Assembly (NCBI GenBank): GCA_037127315.1
Contig: JBBBDQ010001937.1
Coordinates: 157,501-221,500, forward strand
Direction of reading: 5' to 3'
Origin: Ascarosepion bandense
Lineage: Eukaryota > Mollusca > Cephalopoda > Sepiida > Sepiidae
DNA length: 64,000 nucleotides
Part shown: positions 32,806-45,487 of the stretch, in pieces
How positions within the stretch are numbered: position 1 is the first letter of the stretch
Layout: every line of letters begins with the position of its first letter
The notes under the pieces: model-generated
Told to the model about the DNA's origin: nothing
The model's database searches: none
The model's input: only the letters and a program-made list of their open reading frames with translations
Made by a program: the position numbers and the translations under genes

Positions 32806-33462
32806 CAATAGCGAATCTGGTCGGGCGCCCCTGCTATTCATCTTAGGGTTCTCGACAGGCTCCAAAAGCGAATCTGTAATTTGATTGGTCCCGACCTGGC
32901 AGCTCGACTCCAGCCACTTTCTCATCAAGTGGATGTTGCTTCCCTCTGTCTTTTCTACAAATATTTTTATGGCTTCTGTTCTGATGAGTTTATCTCACTG
33001 CTGCCCCCTCCACAACAATTTACTCCAGCAACCAGACTGGCAACAACGTCCCACACTTCTACAGTTCAATTCAACCAAATGCAGCCGACCCTTCTACTAT
33101 AACAGCTTCTTTTCTCGCACTTCCTGCCTGTGAAACTCCTTTCCGCATACTTGCTACCCTGATGGATATAATCACCAAGAATTTAAATGCAATATCAATT
33201 CCAATCTATTACCTCTTTGACACCAGTCCTTCTCTCATACTTTCTCCATCACTCCGTGTATCTTCTTCTTTTCCTTTCTAAATCTACCCCATTAGTGTTT
33301 TCACACCAATATTCCCATCGTTCTTTTTCTCTTTCTCCGACACCCGCTGTCACCAGTTCGTCTTTCTCTTCTCTCTACTCCTGCTGAAACTTTCACTCTT
33401 CTCTTTTTGCATACCAGTTGCGGTACATCCTTGCTTGCGGGGAAATGATTAAAAAAAACTTA
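32806..33462 (+). pseudogene. Jockey/CR1-like LINE fragment (J5), inserted in the satellite
   Basis: Translates as DLAARLQPLSHQVDVASLCL, FYKYFYGFCSDEFISLLPP, then after a frameshift NSFFSRTSCL and CYPDGYNHQEFKCNI. The 3' UTR ends ccttgcttgcggggaaatga with an A run. It is more diverged than J3. Confidence 0.85.
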
Positions 33463-34609
33463 AGACGTAAATATTAAAACTGATAAAAGTTATACTCTCG
33501 TTCACAAAAAGGCATCTAAATCTTTAACAACTTTTATTTTGGCAAATATCCAGCTCCAAATCATAAAAGTTAAAACTGATAAAAGTTATATTATCGTCCA
33601 CAAAATGTCATATAGCACACCGACAAACTTTATTTTGCAGTCTACTATACCCTTAATTGTAAAAAAATTAAAAATGATAAAGATAAAAAATGACAAATAT
33701 TATACCCTCGTATACACAACCCCTCTACAATACTGACAAACTTTTCTTGGTGGACAACCATCTCTAAATATTATAAGGTAAAATTAATAAAAGTTTTCCA
33801 TTCGTTCATAAAAAGCCATCTGCAACACTGAAAACCATTATTTTGGCGTACAGCTGGGCACCAACTCGTAACAGTTAAAACGTTATAAAAGTGACACTCG
33901 TTTACAAAAAGCCTTCTAAATCTCCGACAACATTTACTCCGGCAGAAAACTAGCCCCAGAATCCTAACAGTTAATATTTGATAAAAGTGATACTCTTATT
34001 TGCAAAATCCATCTTCCACACCCACAACATTTGTTTTAGCTGGCAACGAGCTCATAAATCGTAAAAGTGAAAAAAAAGTATAAAAAACTATCCTCTATTT
34101 CACAAAAATCCCTGTACGCATCCGACAACCTTTATTTTGGCAAACACCAGTCCATAAATCGTAAAATTTTAAAAATGTTAAAATTTATAGTTTCGTTTAA
34201 AATGACATCTACAACCCTGACAAACCTTATTTTGGAAGGTAAATAGACCCTAATTTGTAAATGCTAAAAACTGATAAACGTTATACTCTCGTTCATATAA
34301 AGCTATCTACAACCCCGACAACATTTATTTCAGCAGACAGTCAGTCCCTACCTATACAGAAATGTTAGAAAATGATAAAATTAATACTTTCATTTAGGCC
34401 ACCTATAACGCCGACAAAATTTATTTTGGAAGGCTACTAGACCCTAAAAAGTAAATGTTAAAATTGATATTAAAGTTATACTAGTGTTCTCAAACAACCA
34501 TTCACAACCCAAAATATCCCTCAAAAAGTAAAATTTAAAATATGAAAAAAGTTATAATTTCATTCACAAAAAAAAGCAAAAACAAAAAAACCCGTATACA
34601 ATGGATTCT

Positions 34610-35095
34610 ATTTGCATATAAGAAAGTAGCGCTTTTACGGAAAGGAAACTGCTAGAAACTAGTATGAAAATCACCCAGACCCTGTTACAGAGAAAGGACT
34701 TGTAATAATCGCATCAGACTTTACAATACTCAGAGATAAAACAATGAAAGGCAACCGTCCAGACATCGTGATAAGAAATCAGAAAAACAGAACATCACAT
34801 TTTATTGACATAGTAGTTCTTGCAGACGATGAACATCTTTAAACGTCTTTAAAAATTTTAAATTACAAAGACCTTGAAATTGAAATCCGAAAAATGTTGC
34901 ACATGAAGACATCAACAATTCCAGTTGTAGTTTGATCGGAATAAGGTCTCAGATAGACTCATTGGATTACCCTTGCACTACTAGGAAGGAATTCCTGATA
35001 GTCTAAGCGTTAGAGAAATACAAAATATTGTAATCAAAAGTAGTGCTTTTATCTGTGTAAAACGTGTAGAATATTTTTTTGTTTTCAAAAAGATG
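34610..35095 (+). pseudogene. LINE reverse transcriptase C-terminal relic (other family)
   Basis: Frame pieces read DKTMKGNRPDIVIRNQKNRT, SHFIDIVVLADDEHL, YKDLEIEIRKM and MKTSTIPVVV. The RPDIV...IDI core followed by YKDLE.EI.KM and IPVVV recalls the C-terminal domain of CR1/R4-like LINE proteins with restriction-like features. Stops and frameshifts follow. The family assignment is tentative. Confidence 0.5.
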
Positions 35096-35119
35096 CTCCG
35101 GGGAAAATGTAATGATGCA

Positions 35120-35148
35120 AGGATATATATATATATATATATATATTC

Positions 35149-35203
<55 letters not shown>
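35120..35203. repeat. (TA)n microsatellite, two runs
   Basis: Two TA runs, each followed by ttcataaat. Confidence 0.93.
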
Positions 35204-35205
<2 letters not shown>

Positions 35206-35290
35206 TAAATTATAACATGGATGTATTGAGCACTTTCTTAAAAATAGTGTTTCTTTAGACAAGGAATATTATTCCAACAATATATATATA
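35200..35290 (+). mobile_element. Dispersed retroelement end, family F (copy 2)
   Basis: ttgagcactttcttaaaaat, agtgtttctttagac and ggaatattattcca are the reverse complement of 715-780. It lies between TA tracts. 35290-35655 is AT-rich and unassigned. Confidence 0.6.
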
Positions 35291-35654
35291 TTATTACATG
35301 GAGCTCTCCTCCTGTATCATTTTTTAATATTAAAATTTAATATTTAATATTAATTAGGATCGGGTTTTGGAATTTACCTTCCTGCTTTTTCCGCTTGGAT
35401 TAAAGTATTTAAATAAATAAATAAATATATATATTTAATTATATTTTCCATTTTTAAACGACTTATTTCGTTACCCAGGTTTCTACCATGAGTGGTGTCT
35501 TCCGGCGATTTTTAATAACTGATTTTACCTTTTACCGTTTTTTTTTAAGAACGCTCTTGTAACGGTGTGTTTTTTTAACGCTCACCTGGCAGGGAATTTA
35601 TGAACGCTCATTGTTTAAATTCAAACGAATGATGACGTTTTCATCAATGGTTGT

Positions 35655-35960
35655 ATGAACCTAAGAGGTATTTCTTCCTGGGGCTGCATTTAGTCATAAT
35701 TTCTGTTCTTTCATTTAACAGTTCGTTTTAATTTCTAATTTTTATTCTTGGCACAGTCTACATATTTGTCCACCGCTGTAAGGCTTGGCTGTTTTTATAA
35801 TGCTCCCCGTTATGTGTGGATCTTTTCCATATTTTGATTTCAATTTCCAGACGTGGTTAGACAATTTTGTATTGTTTTTTAATTTTTCTATATTAAATGT
35901 AGATCTATGGTTGAGCCACCTTGTCTTAAATGTATCTTTGGCTGAGCCCAAATATATTTA
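35655..35960 (-). pseudogene. Penelope-like element, GIY-YIG domain and C-terminus
   Basis: The minus frame 35951-35742 reads GSAKDTFKTRWLNHRSTFN, KLSNHVWKLKSKYGKD, then PYSGGQICRLCQE and a stop. FKTRW..H with SNHVWKLK is the second half of a GIY-YIG domain and CRLC is the C-x2-C of Penelope/Neptune proteins. After a frameshift the sequence continues ELLNERTEIMTKCSPRKKYL, the family's extreme C-terminus. The Tyr-Ile-Gly start and the RT are lost at the TA/CA tract. Confidence 0.72.
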
Positions 35961-35983
35961 TAATTATATACATACACTTTTCA

Positions 35984-35999
35984 CACACACACACACACA

Positions 36000-36043
<44 letters not shown>

Positions 36044-36052
36044 TATAGATAC
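35984..36052. repeat. (CA)n-(TA)n microsatellite
   Basis: CA then TA runs flanking the Penelope remnant. 36053-36430 is unassigned. Confidence 0.93.
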
Positions 36053-36426
36053 GTTTTTAGAATGTAATTTGAACAAATATTCTCTAGATGCGTCAAACAT
36101 CACCTATGTTCACATCCATTGATCATTGTTTGGTTACCAGTAATATTCAATTGATAAATGTCAATGAATGATATTCCTTGATATTCCTCTTCCTCGCAAT
36201 TTTGCTATACTCTTGATCTAACAAGGGGGAAATATTATAGGATGTTGCTGAAAATTTTTAGCTATTACTGTCATAGCAACAATACCCACCTCTGATTACG
36301 AAGGCCAACATAACTGTATATAGACATCATCATATATATTGGGAAAAAGAAAAAAAATTCTTGTAAAGACGATAAAAAAAAGTTATGTACATTCAAAACT
36401 ATGCGGTTTTCAACCCACAACTGCAC

Positions 36427-36430
<4 letters not shown>

Positions 36431-36481
<51 letters not shown>

Positions 36482-36544
36482 CGTGTGTGTGTGTGCGTGC
36501 GCGTGTGTGTGTGTGTTTTCTTGGACTCTTTGTGTGTATGTGTC

Positions 36545-36586
<42 letters not shown>

Positions 36587-36606
36587 AGTGTGTGTCTGTG
36601 TTTGTG
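36431..36606. repeat. (TA)n-(GT)n compound microsatellite
   Basis: A TA run, then interrupted GT. Open frames rich in YI and CV here are artefacts. Confidence 0.95.
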
Positions 36607-37190
36607 AAAAGAAGGATTCTTATGCTAGTTTGAACGTATATTATAAAAAATGTGATTTTTTTTCAAAATTCGTTTCTTACAGTTCAAACAAGCTAATCCG
36701 ACCAACTACAGAAGCGGAAAAGCCTTAAAAAACATTAATCTGATTGACAGATTCAAAGGAAGGAGGATCATAGATATGCCATAAATACGTTAATACATTT
36801 TCCGCAGAGCTCCCTGGGCGCCGTTGAATGTATCAACAGATTGTGCAGTGCAAATTTAGCGCGTTTTTCACGAAATTGCGTGACAGAAGTAAACGCAATA
36901 CTCACACACGTTATCCAAAGATATGATATGCGATCGAGGAATCAAATTTAAAACCGATCAATCAGACATGTATCGTGTAAAAGTGGGGAGAAAACATGGT
37001 ATCTAGGAAGAGATTCGGAGATGATTGCATACGGGATACCAATTTGGAAATCAAACGAACGATTATGAAAATGTATGAAAACAAAAGAATATTTATCAGG
37101 CCACAGATTCACTGTGTTTATGATTTCAAATCGTTTTGCGCACAATTCGATTGGCGTTCAATTCACCATTTTTTACCTGGCTAAGTGGTG
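36607..37190. other. Unassigned interval with a splice-acceptor-like site
   Basis: A T-rich tract ends in cgtttcttacag at about 36670-36681, followed by 34 open codons to a stop near 36783. Nothing in the peptide is recognised and no donor or second exon was found, so no gene is called. Confidence 0.25.
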
Positions 37191-37191
37191 A

Positions 37192-37430
37192 AAGTCAGTC
37201 AGTTAAGCGCCATACGAGAAACACGCTTGAGCAATCATGTCTCGAAAGAGACATGACTGACGGCAGATTATCCCGCACGAGGTTGCTATTGCTTTCTGCA
37301 GTAGAATGGTTGCCGGCAAAGGCTATAGGGTATTTGGGCGTAAGTGAATGCAATGAATTCAACTGGAATTCGAACTCAGATATCCAATTTCTCAATCCGA
37401 GTCATCCACTGCACCACAATGCACATCCAG
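37192..37430 (-). mobile_element. tRNA-derived SINE, family A (inverted copy, internally deleted)
   Basis: 3' end first (gtcagttaagcgccatacga), hairpin, body, then a jump of roughly 100 bp from ggcaaaggctata to gggtatttgggcgtaagtga, then the B box and tgcaccacaatgcac. It is head to head with the next copy. Confidence 0.85.
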
Positions 37431-37432
37431 GA

Positions 37433-37765
37433 TGTGCGTTGTGGTGCAACGGTTATGCGTTGTGGTGCAGTGGTTATCGACTCGGAACAAAAAATTGGTG
37501 ACCCGAGTTCGAATTCCAGTTGAATTCTTGACATTCACTTACGCACAAATACTCTTGGGAAAGGTATTAATCAGTTTCTTGCCTCTATTTAGGGGTTAAA
37601 TAGTTGGACAGATTGGGTTCTATAGCCTTTGCTGGCAATCAGTCTACCATAGACAGTAATGTCAACCTACTGCGGGATAACATTCTGCCCAGTCAGTCGT
37701 ATCTCTTTCTAGATATGACCGCCAAATCGTGTACCACGTATGACACTTAACTGAATGACTGAATA
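37433..37765 (+). mobile_element. tRNA-derived SINE, family A (full length, duplicated A-box start)
   Basis: gtgcgttgtggtgcaacggt is followed at once by a second tgcgttgtggtgcagtggtt, so the head is duplicated. Then the B box gagttcgaattcc, body and 3' end cacttaactgaatgactg. Confidence 0.85.
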
Positions 37766-38070
37766 TAATAGTTAGAATCATGATTAAGGCTGTTTCTGGT
37801 TATAAAGTGGGGGATCAGTTTTCTATTGTTATGAAGTAAGAAAATGATCCCCCATTAAATATTACGTAATAATACAGAACATCTCTTTTTTCTCTAGCTA
37901 TGGGTCAATTAACAGGACAGACTGGGTTCTATAGCCTTGGCTAGCAAGCACTTTACCGTAAAAAGCAATGGCAACCTACTGCGGGATAATCTTCTGCCCA
38001 GTCAGTCATGTCTCGAAAGAGACATGATCGCCCAAGCATGTATCACGTATGTCACTTAACTGACTGAAGT
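37766..38070 (+). repeat. SINE-A composite unit (spacer plus body)
   Basis: The spacer aatataatagttagaatcat and gtaagaaaatgatcccccat match the 25.4-26.1 kb spacers. A SINE body follows with ggacagactgggttct and the perfect hairpin catgtctcgaaagagacatg. Confidence 0.8.
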
Positions 38071-38303
38071 GGTGAAAGTAGGAAGGTGGTTCGTTGAAAT
38101 TCATCTCATCTGTTTTCGATAGCCGCTGTCATTGCCAATATACAAACATCGACCTTGTGAATTATTTTCTATTTTAATTAAAGTAGCAATTTTTATATCA
38201 AAATGGGACTGGGTAACTAATAGATTTGATATGTTCTATTTATATATTGTATATTTATACGACATATTACCTTATGTTATATAATATTATATTTATATTT
38301 ATA

Positions 38304-38684
38304 CTAGCAGTACGTACCCAGCGTTGTACGGGATAGGAAAAGTAAGGATACCCATGGGCAGCTTAATTTTTATGTAATCCATATTTGCTAAGATTAAATA
38401 CGGAAGACAACGCTTGCATTTTCTGAAGGAGTTATTCTCTAGTTAAAAGTTACAGTGTGGAATTTATCTTTAACAAAAATACTGGAAAAAAGAAATTCAA
38501 ACAAAGATTAAACAGAAGAGCCACGGCAAATTCCTGTTATTTTGTTGTGTAAAAAAATAAATTTGCAATGAGGTGTGTAAGTTTTGAAACAAATCGGATG
38601 AAAATGTGGAAGTCTATGTTAATAAAAATCTGCGAGGATACGTAGAAGGATACTTAGACACACACACTGACCCATATTATATGA
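38304..38684 (-). mobile_element. Small non-autonomous Helitron (381 bp)
   Basis: The minus strand starts TCATATAATATGGGTCAG after A and ends cgtacaacgctgggtacg, tactgCTAG before T. The terminal hairpin CGTAC/GTACG with the CTAG end 4-5 nt downstream is the canonical Helitron 3' structure. The internal sequence differs from the 31-kb and 61-kb copies. Confidence 0.7.
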
Positions 38685-38724
38685 TATTATGTTGCACAAT
38701 ATAATATTATATATTTGTATTACG

Positions 38725-38728
<4 letters not shown>

Positions 38729-38782
<54 letters not shown>

Positions 38783-38785
38783 ATC
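38729..38785. repeat. (CA)n-(TA)n microsatellite
   Basis: About 40 bp of CA and 14 bp of TA. Confidence 0.95.
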
Positions 38786-38834
38786 AGATCACAATATCAC
38801 TGTTCTTCTGTTTATATGAGGTGTTCAGTGGCAA

Positions 38835-39195
38835 ATTTCAATCAGCTCATTTGATTTTTTTAGAAATGTAAGGCTTCATAGAAGCTACTCGATTGTTCGG
38901 ATATATTTCATTTAGTTTTTGGGAAATAGTATGCCTTGATATTTTAATGCCAAGGTTAGCATTAACTTTTTCTTCATTTTTTTTATCAATCTATTTGTCT
39001 TCCATTGTCTGCCAGGTGGTTTCTTGGCTTCACATGACCAAGTTTCCTCAAGATATCTTAAAATACGATGAATAACACTTTTAGATTTACCCACATTCTT
39101 TGAAATATCCTCAATTTATATTATTACGTAAATGGACTATCATTTTTCTAAGTTCCAATGACGTTACAGATTTTATCGCCATGCTTACAATGCAA
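38835..39195 (-). pseudogene. Tc1-like transposase, DNA-binding domain fragment
   Basis: The minus strand reads VGKSKSVIHRILRYLEETW, SCEAKKPPGRQWKT and, after frame shifts, sequence equivalent to a second helix-turn-helix near 38880-38960 (KISRHTIS-like). A helix-turn-helix followed by a PPGRP-like linker is typical of the Tc1/mariner N-terminal paired-type domain. No catalytic DDE region is present. It is truncated and frameshifted. Confidence 0.7.
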
Positions 39196-40260
39196 GAGCC
39201 AGTAAAGAGCCGGTGTAATTTAGTAAAATATCCGATTTTATACTCTTACCCAAAAATAGAATTTCAATAATGCAAAATAATTATTAAATTTTATGGATTT
39301 ATTTAATAGCGCTAACTTTTTTGATCGTTTATTTTTTCGAATGTTTTATAGTTATTCTTATAACTTTATCAAATTAAGTTTATTGAACTTTATATTTTGG
39401 GATTATATATTTTATTTATATATACTTTTTTACCTTGATAAAATGTTCTATAAAGCTTTAAAATAAAAAAAAGTTATTTTATATTTAGACTTTTATTAAC
39501 ATCGTTCTGATTTTTATGCTCGCTAATGTATATATGATAAAATTTTTTAATTCCAACTGCTGTCTACCAAACTACATTTAAATAGACAGCTTCATTGACA
39601 CCTTCAGTTTCATTGTATTTGTCACACTTTTAAACATATGACTAATAAGAAGATTATTTTGAGTGAGTATAAGATTAATTTGAGTGGTTGGATGATTAAT
39701 TTGAGTAGTCGGAATATTGACTTGAATGAGCAAAAGATTAATTTAATTAGGGTAAAATTTAATTTGACAAGGAAAACAACCAAACAAAAGAATCCACATT
39801 TTCTCTTGCATCACTTAAATGGCGACCATGACAGCTAATGTAAAAATGTTCTCATTGACCAGTAACCCCAAACCTTTGATATTTTGAAAAAACTGAAGTG
39901 TCATTTATCTGAGAAAAATTACAATTACGATAACCTTTTTGAACACGCAAGTGCAATATCTATATTTAATCTGATTGAATCCAAAACTGTCAATTGTCTC
40001 ATAAATCCTTTTGATGTGTGAAGAATGAAAAGCCGAGGATTTTTTTATGGTACATAGACCTTGCGACATTGCACTAACAATGTTTTCTTTTACCAGGCAT
40101 TTCGATCATGAATTGTGCAAGCTTTGCAAGGCAGAAGCAGTAAATGGCTGACATGGACAGAATTATTTTTAACTTTTGTAAAAATGTTTATCGTTACTTT
40201 TATCAAAAACAATAACTGATGTAAATATAGATCGACCAAATCACAAACATTCACCGGTTC
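39196..40260. other. Unassigned AT-rich interval with a 21-bp minisatellite
   Basis: 39650-39755 contains five degenerate 21-bp units (aagattaatttgagtggttg type) which keep one 66-codon frame open. The rest shows no recognised element. Confidence 0.45.
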
Positions 40261-40261
40261 A

Positions 40262-40262
<1 letters not shown>

Positions 40263-40329
<67 letters not shown>

Positions 40330-40339
40330 ACGACTGTTC

Positions 40340-40392
<53 letters not shown>

Positions 40393-40416
40393 ACGGCCTG
40401 TTTCTATCTATCTATG

Positions 40417-40447
<31 letters not shown>

Positions 40448-40462
40448 TTCAATCTGTTCCTT

Positions 40463-40500
<38 letters not shown>

Positions 40501-40541
40501 ACAGCCTGTTCTATCTATCTGTCTGCCTACCCGGCCTGTTC

Positions 40542-40593
<52 letters not shown>

Positions 40594-40604
40594 TTCATTC
40601 ATTC

Positions 40605-40640
<36 letters not shown>

Positions 40641-40647
40641 GTCTGTT

Positions 40648-40700
<53 letters not shown>

Positions 40701-40744
40701 TTCAATCATTCATATCTATCTATCTATCTATTTCAATCTGTTCA

Positions 40745-40800
<56 letters not shown>

Positions 40801-40810
40801 CCGGCCTGTT

Positions 40811-40844
<34 letters not shown>

Positions 40845-40865
40845 AATTTTCATTCATTCATATCC

Positions 40866-40916
<51 letters not shown>

Positions 40917-40967
40917 ACGGCCTGTTCTATCTATCTATCATCTCTCTCTCTCTGTTCAATCTGTTCA

Positions 40968-41040
<73 letters not shown>

Positions 41041-41047
41041 GTCTGTT

Positions 41048-41096
<49 letters not shown>

Positions 41097-41107
41097 TTCA
41101 ATCTGTC

Positions 41108-41139
<32 letters not shown>

Positions 41140-41151
41140 TTCCATTCATTC

Positions 41152-41185
<34 letters not shown>

Positions 41186-41198
41186 TTCCGTCTGTTCA

Positions 41199-41233
<35 letters not shown>

Positions 41234-41326
41234 TTCAATCTGTTCCTTATCTATCTATCTATCTATCTATCTATCATTCATTCATTCATCTATCTATCTA
41301 TCTATCTATCTATTCCAATCTGTTCA

Positions 41327-41361
<35 letters not shown>

Positions 41362-41372
41362 TTCAATCTATG

Positions 41373-41419
<47 letters not shown>

Positions 41420-41431
41420 TTCAATCTGTCC

Positions 41432-41481
<50 letters not shown>

Positions 41482-41494
41482 TTCAATCATTTAC

Positions 41495-41554
<60 letters not shown>

Positions 41555-42130
41555 TCCAATCATTCATCCATCTATCAATTTCAATCATTCATATCTATCT
41601 ATCTATCATTCAATCTGTTCATATCTATCTATCTATCAATTTCAATCTGTTCATATCTATCTATCTATCAATTTCAATCTGTTCATATCTGTCTCACTCA
41701 ATTTCAATCTGTTCATATCTATCTATCATTCAATCATTCATATCTATCTGTCCATCTATCTATCTATCTATCTATCTATTTCAATCTGTTTCTGTCTGTC
41801 TCAATTTCAATCTGTTCTCTATCTATCTATCAATTTCAATCTATTTCTATCTATCTATCTATCTATCAATTTCAATCTGTTCACTTATCTATCTATCTAT
41901 CAATTTCAATCATTCATATCTATCTATCTATCAATTTCAATCTGTTTCTATCTATCTATCAATTTCAATCAATCTATCTATCTATCAATTTCAATCTGTG
42001 TATCTATCTATCAATTTCAATCTATTTCATATCTATCTATCTATCATTCATTCATTCATATCTATCTATCTATCAATTTCAATCATTCATATCTATCTAT
42101 CTATCAATTTCAATCTATTACATATCTATC
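40263..42130. repeat. (TATC)n array with interspersed CTGTTC-type interruptions
   Basis: Pure TATC runs of 20-70 bp separated by tttcaatctgttcat, acggcctgttc or tcattcattcat. Interruptions are irregular at the left and become more periodic to the right. Two very long open frames (1243 and 923 codons) exist only because the 4-bp unit and its 12-bp frame cycle lack stop codons. Confidence 0.95.
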
Positions 42131-44083
42131 TATCTATCCATTCAATCTCTGCTCATATCTATCTATCTATCAATTTCAATCTGTTCATATCTATCTATCA
42201 ATTTCAATCTGTTCATATCTATCTATCAATTTCAATCTGTTCATATCTATCTATCTATCAATTTCAATCTGTTCATATCTATCTATCTATCAATTTCAAT
42301 CTGTTCATATCTATCTATCTATCAATTTCAATCTGTTCATATCTATCTATCTATCAATTTCAATCTGTTCATATCTATCTATCTATCAATTTCAATCTGT
42401 TCATATCTATCTATCTATCAATTTCAATCTGTCCATATCTATCTATCTATCAATTTCAATCTGTTCATATCTATCTATCAATTTCAATCTGTTCATATCT
42501 ATCTATCAATTTCAATCTGTTCATATCTATCTATCTATCAATTTCAATCTGTTCATATCTATCTATCTATCAATTTCAATCTGTTCATATCTATCTATCA
42601 ATTTCAATCTGTTCATATCTATCTATCAATTTCAATCTGTTCATATCTATCTATCTATCAATTTCAATCTGTTCATATCTATCTATCTATCAATTTCAAT
42701 CTGTTCATATCTATCTATCTATCAATTTCAATCTGTTCATATCTATCTATCTATCAATTTCAATCTGTTCATATCTATCTATCTATCAATTTCAATCTGT
42801 TCATATCTATCTATCTATCAATTTCAATCTGTCCATATCTATCTATCTATCAATTTCAATCTGTCCATATGTATCTATCTATCAATTTCAATCTGTCCAT
42901 ATCTATCTATCTATCAATTTCAATCTGTCCATATCTATCTATCTATCAATTTCAATCTGTCCATATCTATCTATCTATCAATTTCAATCTGTCCATATCT
43001 ATCCATCTATCAATTTCAATCAGTCCATATCTATCTATCTATCAATTTCAATCTGTCCATATCTATCTATCTATCAATTTCAATCTGTCCATATCTATCT
43101 ATCTATCAATTTCAATCTGTCCATATCTATCTATCTATCAATTTCAATCTGTCCATATCTATCTATCTATCAATTTCAATCTGTCCATATCTATCTATCT
43201 ATCAATTTCAATCTGTCCATATCTATCTATCTATCAATTTCAATCTGTCCATATCTATCTATCTATCAATTTCAATCTGTCCATATCTATCTATCTATCA
43301 ATTTCAATCTGTCCATATCTATCTATCTATCAATTTCAATCTGTCCATATCTATCTATCTATCAATTTCAATCTGTCCATATCTATCTATCTATCAATTT
43401 CAATCTGTCCATATCTATCTATCTATCAATTTCAATCTGTCCATATCTATCTATCTATCAATTTCAATCTGTCCATATCTATCTATCTATCAATTTCAAT
43501 CTGTCCATATCTATCTATCTATCAATTTCAATCTGTCCATATCTATCTATCTATCAATTTCAATCTGTCCATATCTATCTATCTATCAATTTCAATCTGT
43601 CCATATCTATCTATCTATCAATTTCAATCTGTCCATATCTATCTATCTATCAATTTCAATCTGTCCATATCTATCTATCTATCAATTTCAATCTGTCCAT
43701 ATCTATCTATCTATCAATTTCAATCTGTCCATATCTATCTATCTATCAATTTCAATCTGTCCATATCTATCTATCTATCAATTTCAATCTGTCCATATCT
43801 ATCTATCTATCAATTTCAATCTGTCCATATCTATCTATCTATCAATTTCAATCTGTACATATCTATCTATCTATCAATTTCAATCTGTCCATATCTATCT
43901 ATCTATCAATTTCAATCTGTCCATATCTATCTATCTATCAATTTCAATCTGTCCATATCTATCTATCTATCAATTTCAATCTGTCCATATCTATCTATCT
44001 ATCAATTTCAATCTGTCCATATCTATCTATCTATCAATTTCAATCTGTCCATATCTATCTATCTATCAATTTCAATCTGTCCA

Positions 44084-44131
<48 letters not shown>
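42131..44131. repeat. 32-bp satellite (28-bp variants), about 63 units
   Basis: The unit is caatttcaatctgtccatat followed by three CTAT copies. Units up to about 42830 mostly carry ctgttcat, later units ctgtccat. 28-bp units with one CTAT fewer are confined to the left part. It ends in a pure TATC run at 44085-44131. Confidence 0.96.
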
Positions 44132-45403
44132 CTCGGAGTGAATAATCACTTTCTCTTAACTGTCCTCCCCAATTATGGAATGTAATATTTTTCCTTCACT
44201 TCTTATCCTAAAACATTATATTTCCGTTGCTATCCAGTCAAAATTGGAGTGAAATTTCATTTTTTGTTTAAATTCTTTCATGTAAATCGTGTTCGTGTAT
44301 ATTTTCCAAATTGGATTAAATATGTTCACACTCCTTCTAATTTTATCTAGAGGTTCATCCTTTGTTCCCAGTTTGAAACTGTTTCCTGGATCTCTTTCTC
44401 TTCTCAGACCTAGTAGTGGTGCTCTTGCTAGTTTTGAAAAAAAAACAGTGTTCATCAGGAAGTTTATAATGATGATAAACTAATTTTTTAAGAGAAAATT
44501 AAAAAAAAACACTACCTTTTATATTTCGAAAAAAATTTTGAACGAGGTAATAGGATACTAAAAATGAGGGGAAAAAGAAAAAGGGTAGAAAAGATGAGAA
44601 AACAAGATGAGAAATCAAAAGAAGGAAACGAAATAGGAAAGAGAAAGACACAGAGGAAACAAAAAGAAAAGAGGAAAATACGAGAGAAAGCACTGAGAGG
44701 AAAGAGGCAATGGAAACAGCTAAGAGAGAGATATTTTAAATTTAGGCAGGAAGTATATTCTAAACAGATATAGATGTCGGTTACATGGTGTTGTGCTTAA
44801 CAAAGAGGAAAAAGTGAGAAAATGCACAGAAGGATAAAAAGGGGAAGACAGAAACGGCAAAAAAATAAAAAATTCAAAATTTTAAACTGAAGTTGCATTG
44901 CAGATAGATACAGACGTTCGTTAACATTGTTTCAAAGTAAATCCTTTGCCATTAAAACAAAATGATGAAATCGAAAACAAAATTAGCTAAATTATTCATC
45001 AAACGTAAATTATAGGATATTTAAAAACATAACACGAAGATAAAAATTCATTGGCGCTAATATTTTAGATTAGAGAAGTAAAATAAAAAAAATTATATTA
45101 AACTGATAAATTAAAATTTAAAGTTAAAAAATTAAACTAAAATATTAATATAATATTATAGATTGGAGAAGTAAAATAAAACAATTAAAAGAATTAAATT
45201 AAACTTAAAAATTAAAATTTAAAAGTTAAATAATTAAATTAAAATCAAAATTAAATAAAAATAAAAATTAAATTAAAGGAGATGAAATCAATGTTAAAAT
45301 TAAAAATTAAAATTAAAATTAAAACTAAATATATCACAATTTGTAATAGAAATTAAAATAAAATAACAAAAGAGGAGAGATCATATTGTTAAAGTAATTA
45401 ATT
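44132..45403. other. Unassigned, then A-rich low complexity
   Basis: 44132-44560 has no recognised feature. 44560-44900 is purine-rich. 45066-45350 is built from aaattaaaat-type words with a duplication of about 95 bp (gagaagtaaaataaaa near 45075 and 45169). Confidence 0.5.
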
Positions 45404-45427
45404 GTAATATTAATACTGCAAAAATTT

Positions 45428-45469
<42 letters not shown>

Positions 45470-45487
45470 TTGCAGTATTAATATTAC
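45404..45487. repeat. Palindrome with TA core
   Basis: gtaatattaatactgcaaaa at 45404 is mirrored by gcagtattaatattac ending at 45487, with an A/T tract and TA run between. Confidence 0.85.

Larger units (their letters stand above)
28575..34590. repeat. Degenerate satellite, period about 95-98 bp, about 6 kb
   Basis: The consensus unit runs ttattttggcagacaaccag, cccccaaatcgtaaaagtta, aaaaatgataaaagttatac, tctcgttcacaaaaagccat, ctacaacaccgacaaac. Consecutive gttcacaaaa words fall near 28594, 28691 and 28786. Units are heavily diverged and often carry small indels. A SINE, a 29-bp subarray, a Helitron and a LINE interrupt it. The palindromic TATA/TAGTA tract at 32648-32690 lies within one unit. 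The open frames here are not coding. Confidence 0.88.

Noticed and set aside
36339..36633. Frames rich in YIYI and CVCV
   Set aside because: Translations of TA and GT microsatellites.
40414..44145. Open frame of 1243 codons (Tyr-Leu-Ser-Ile repeats) and overlapping frames of 923 and 438 codons
   Set aside because: They exist because TATC-based repeats lack stop codons in these frames. No start context, non-repetitive domain or codon signature supports a protein.
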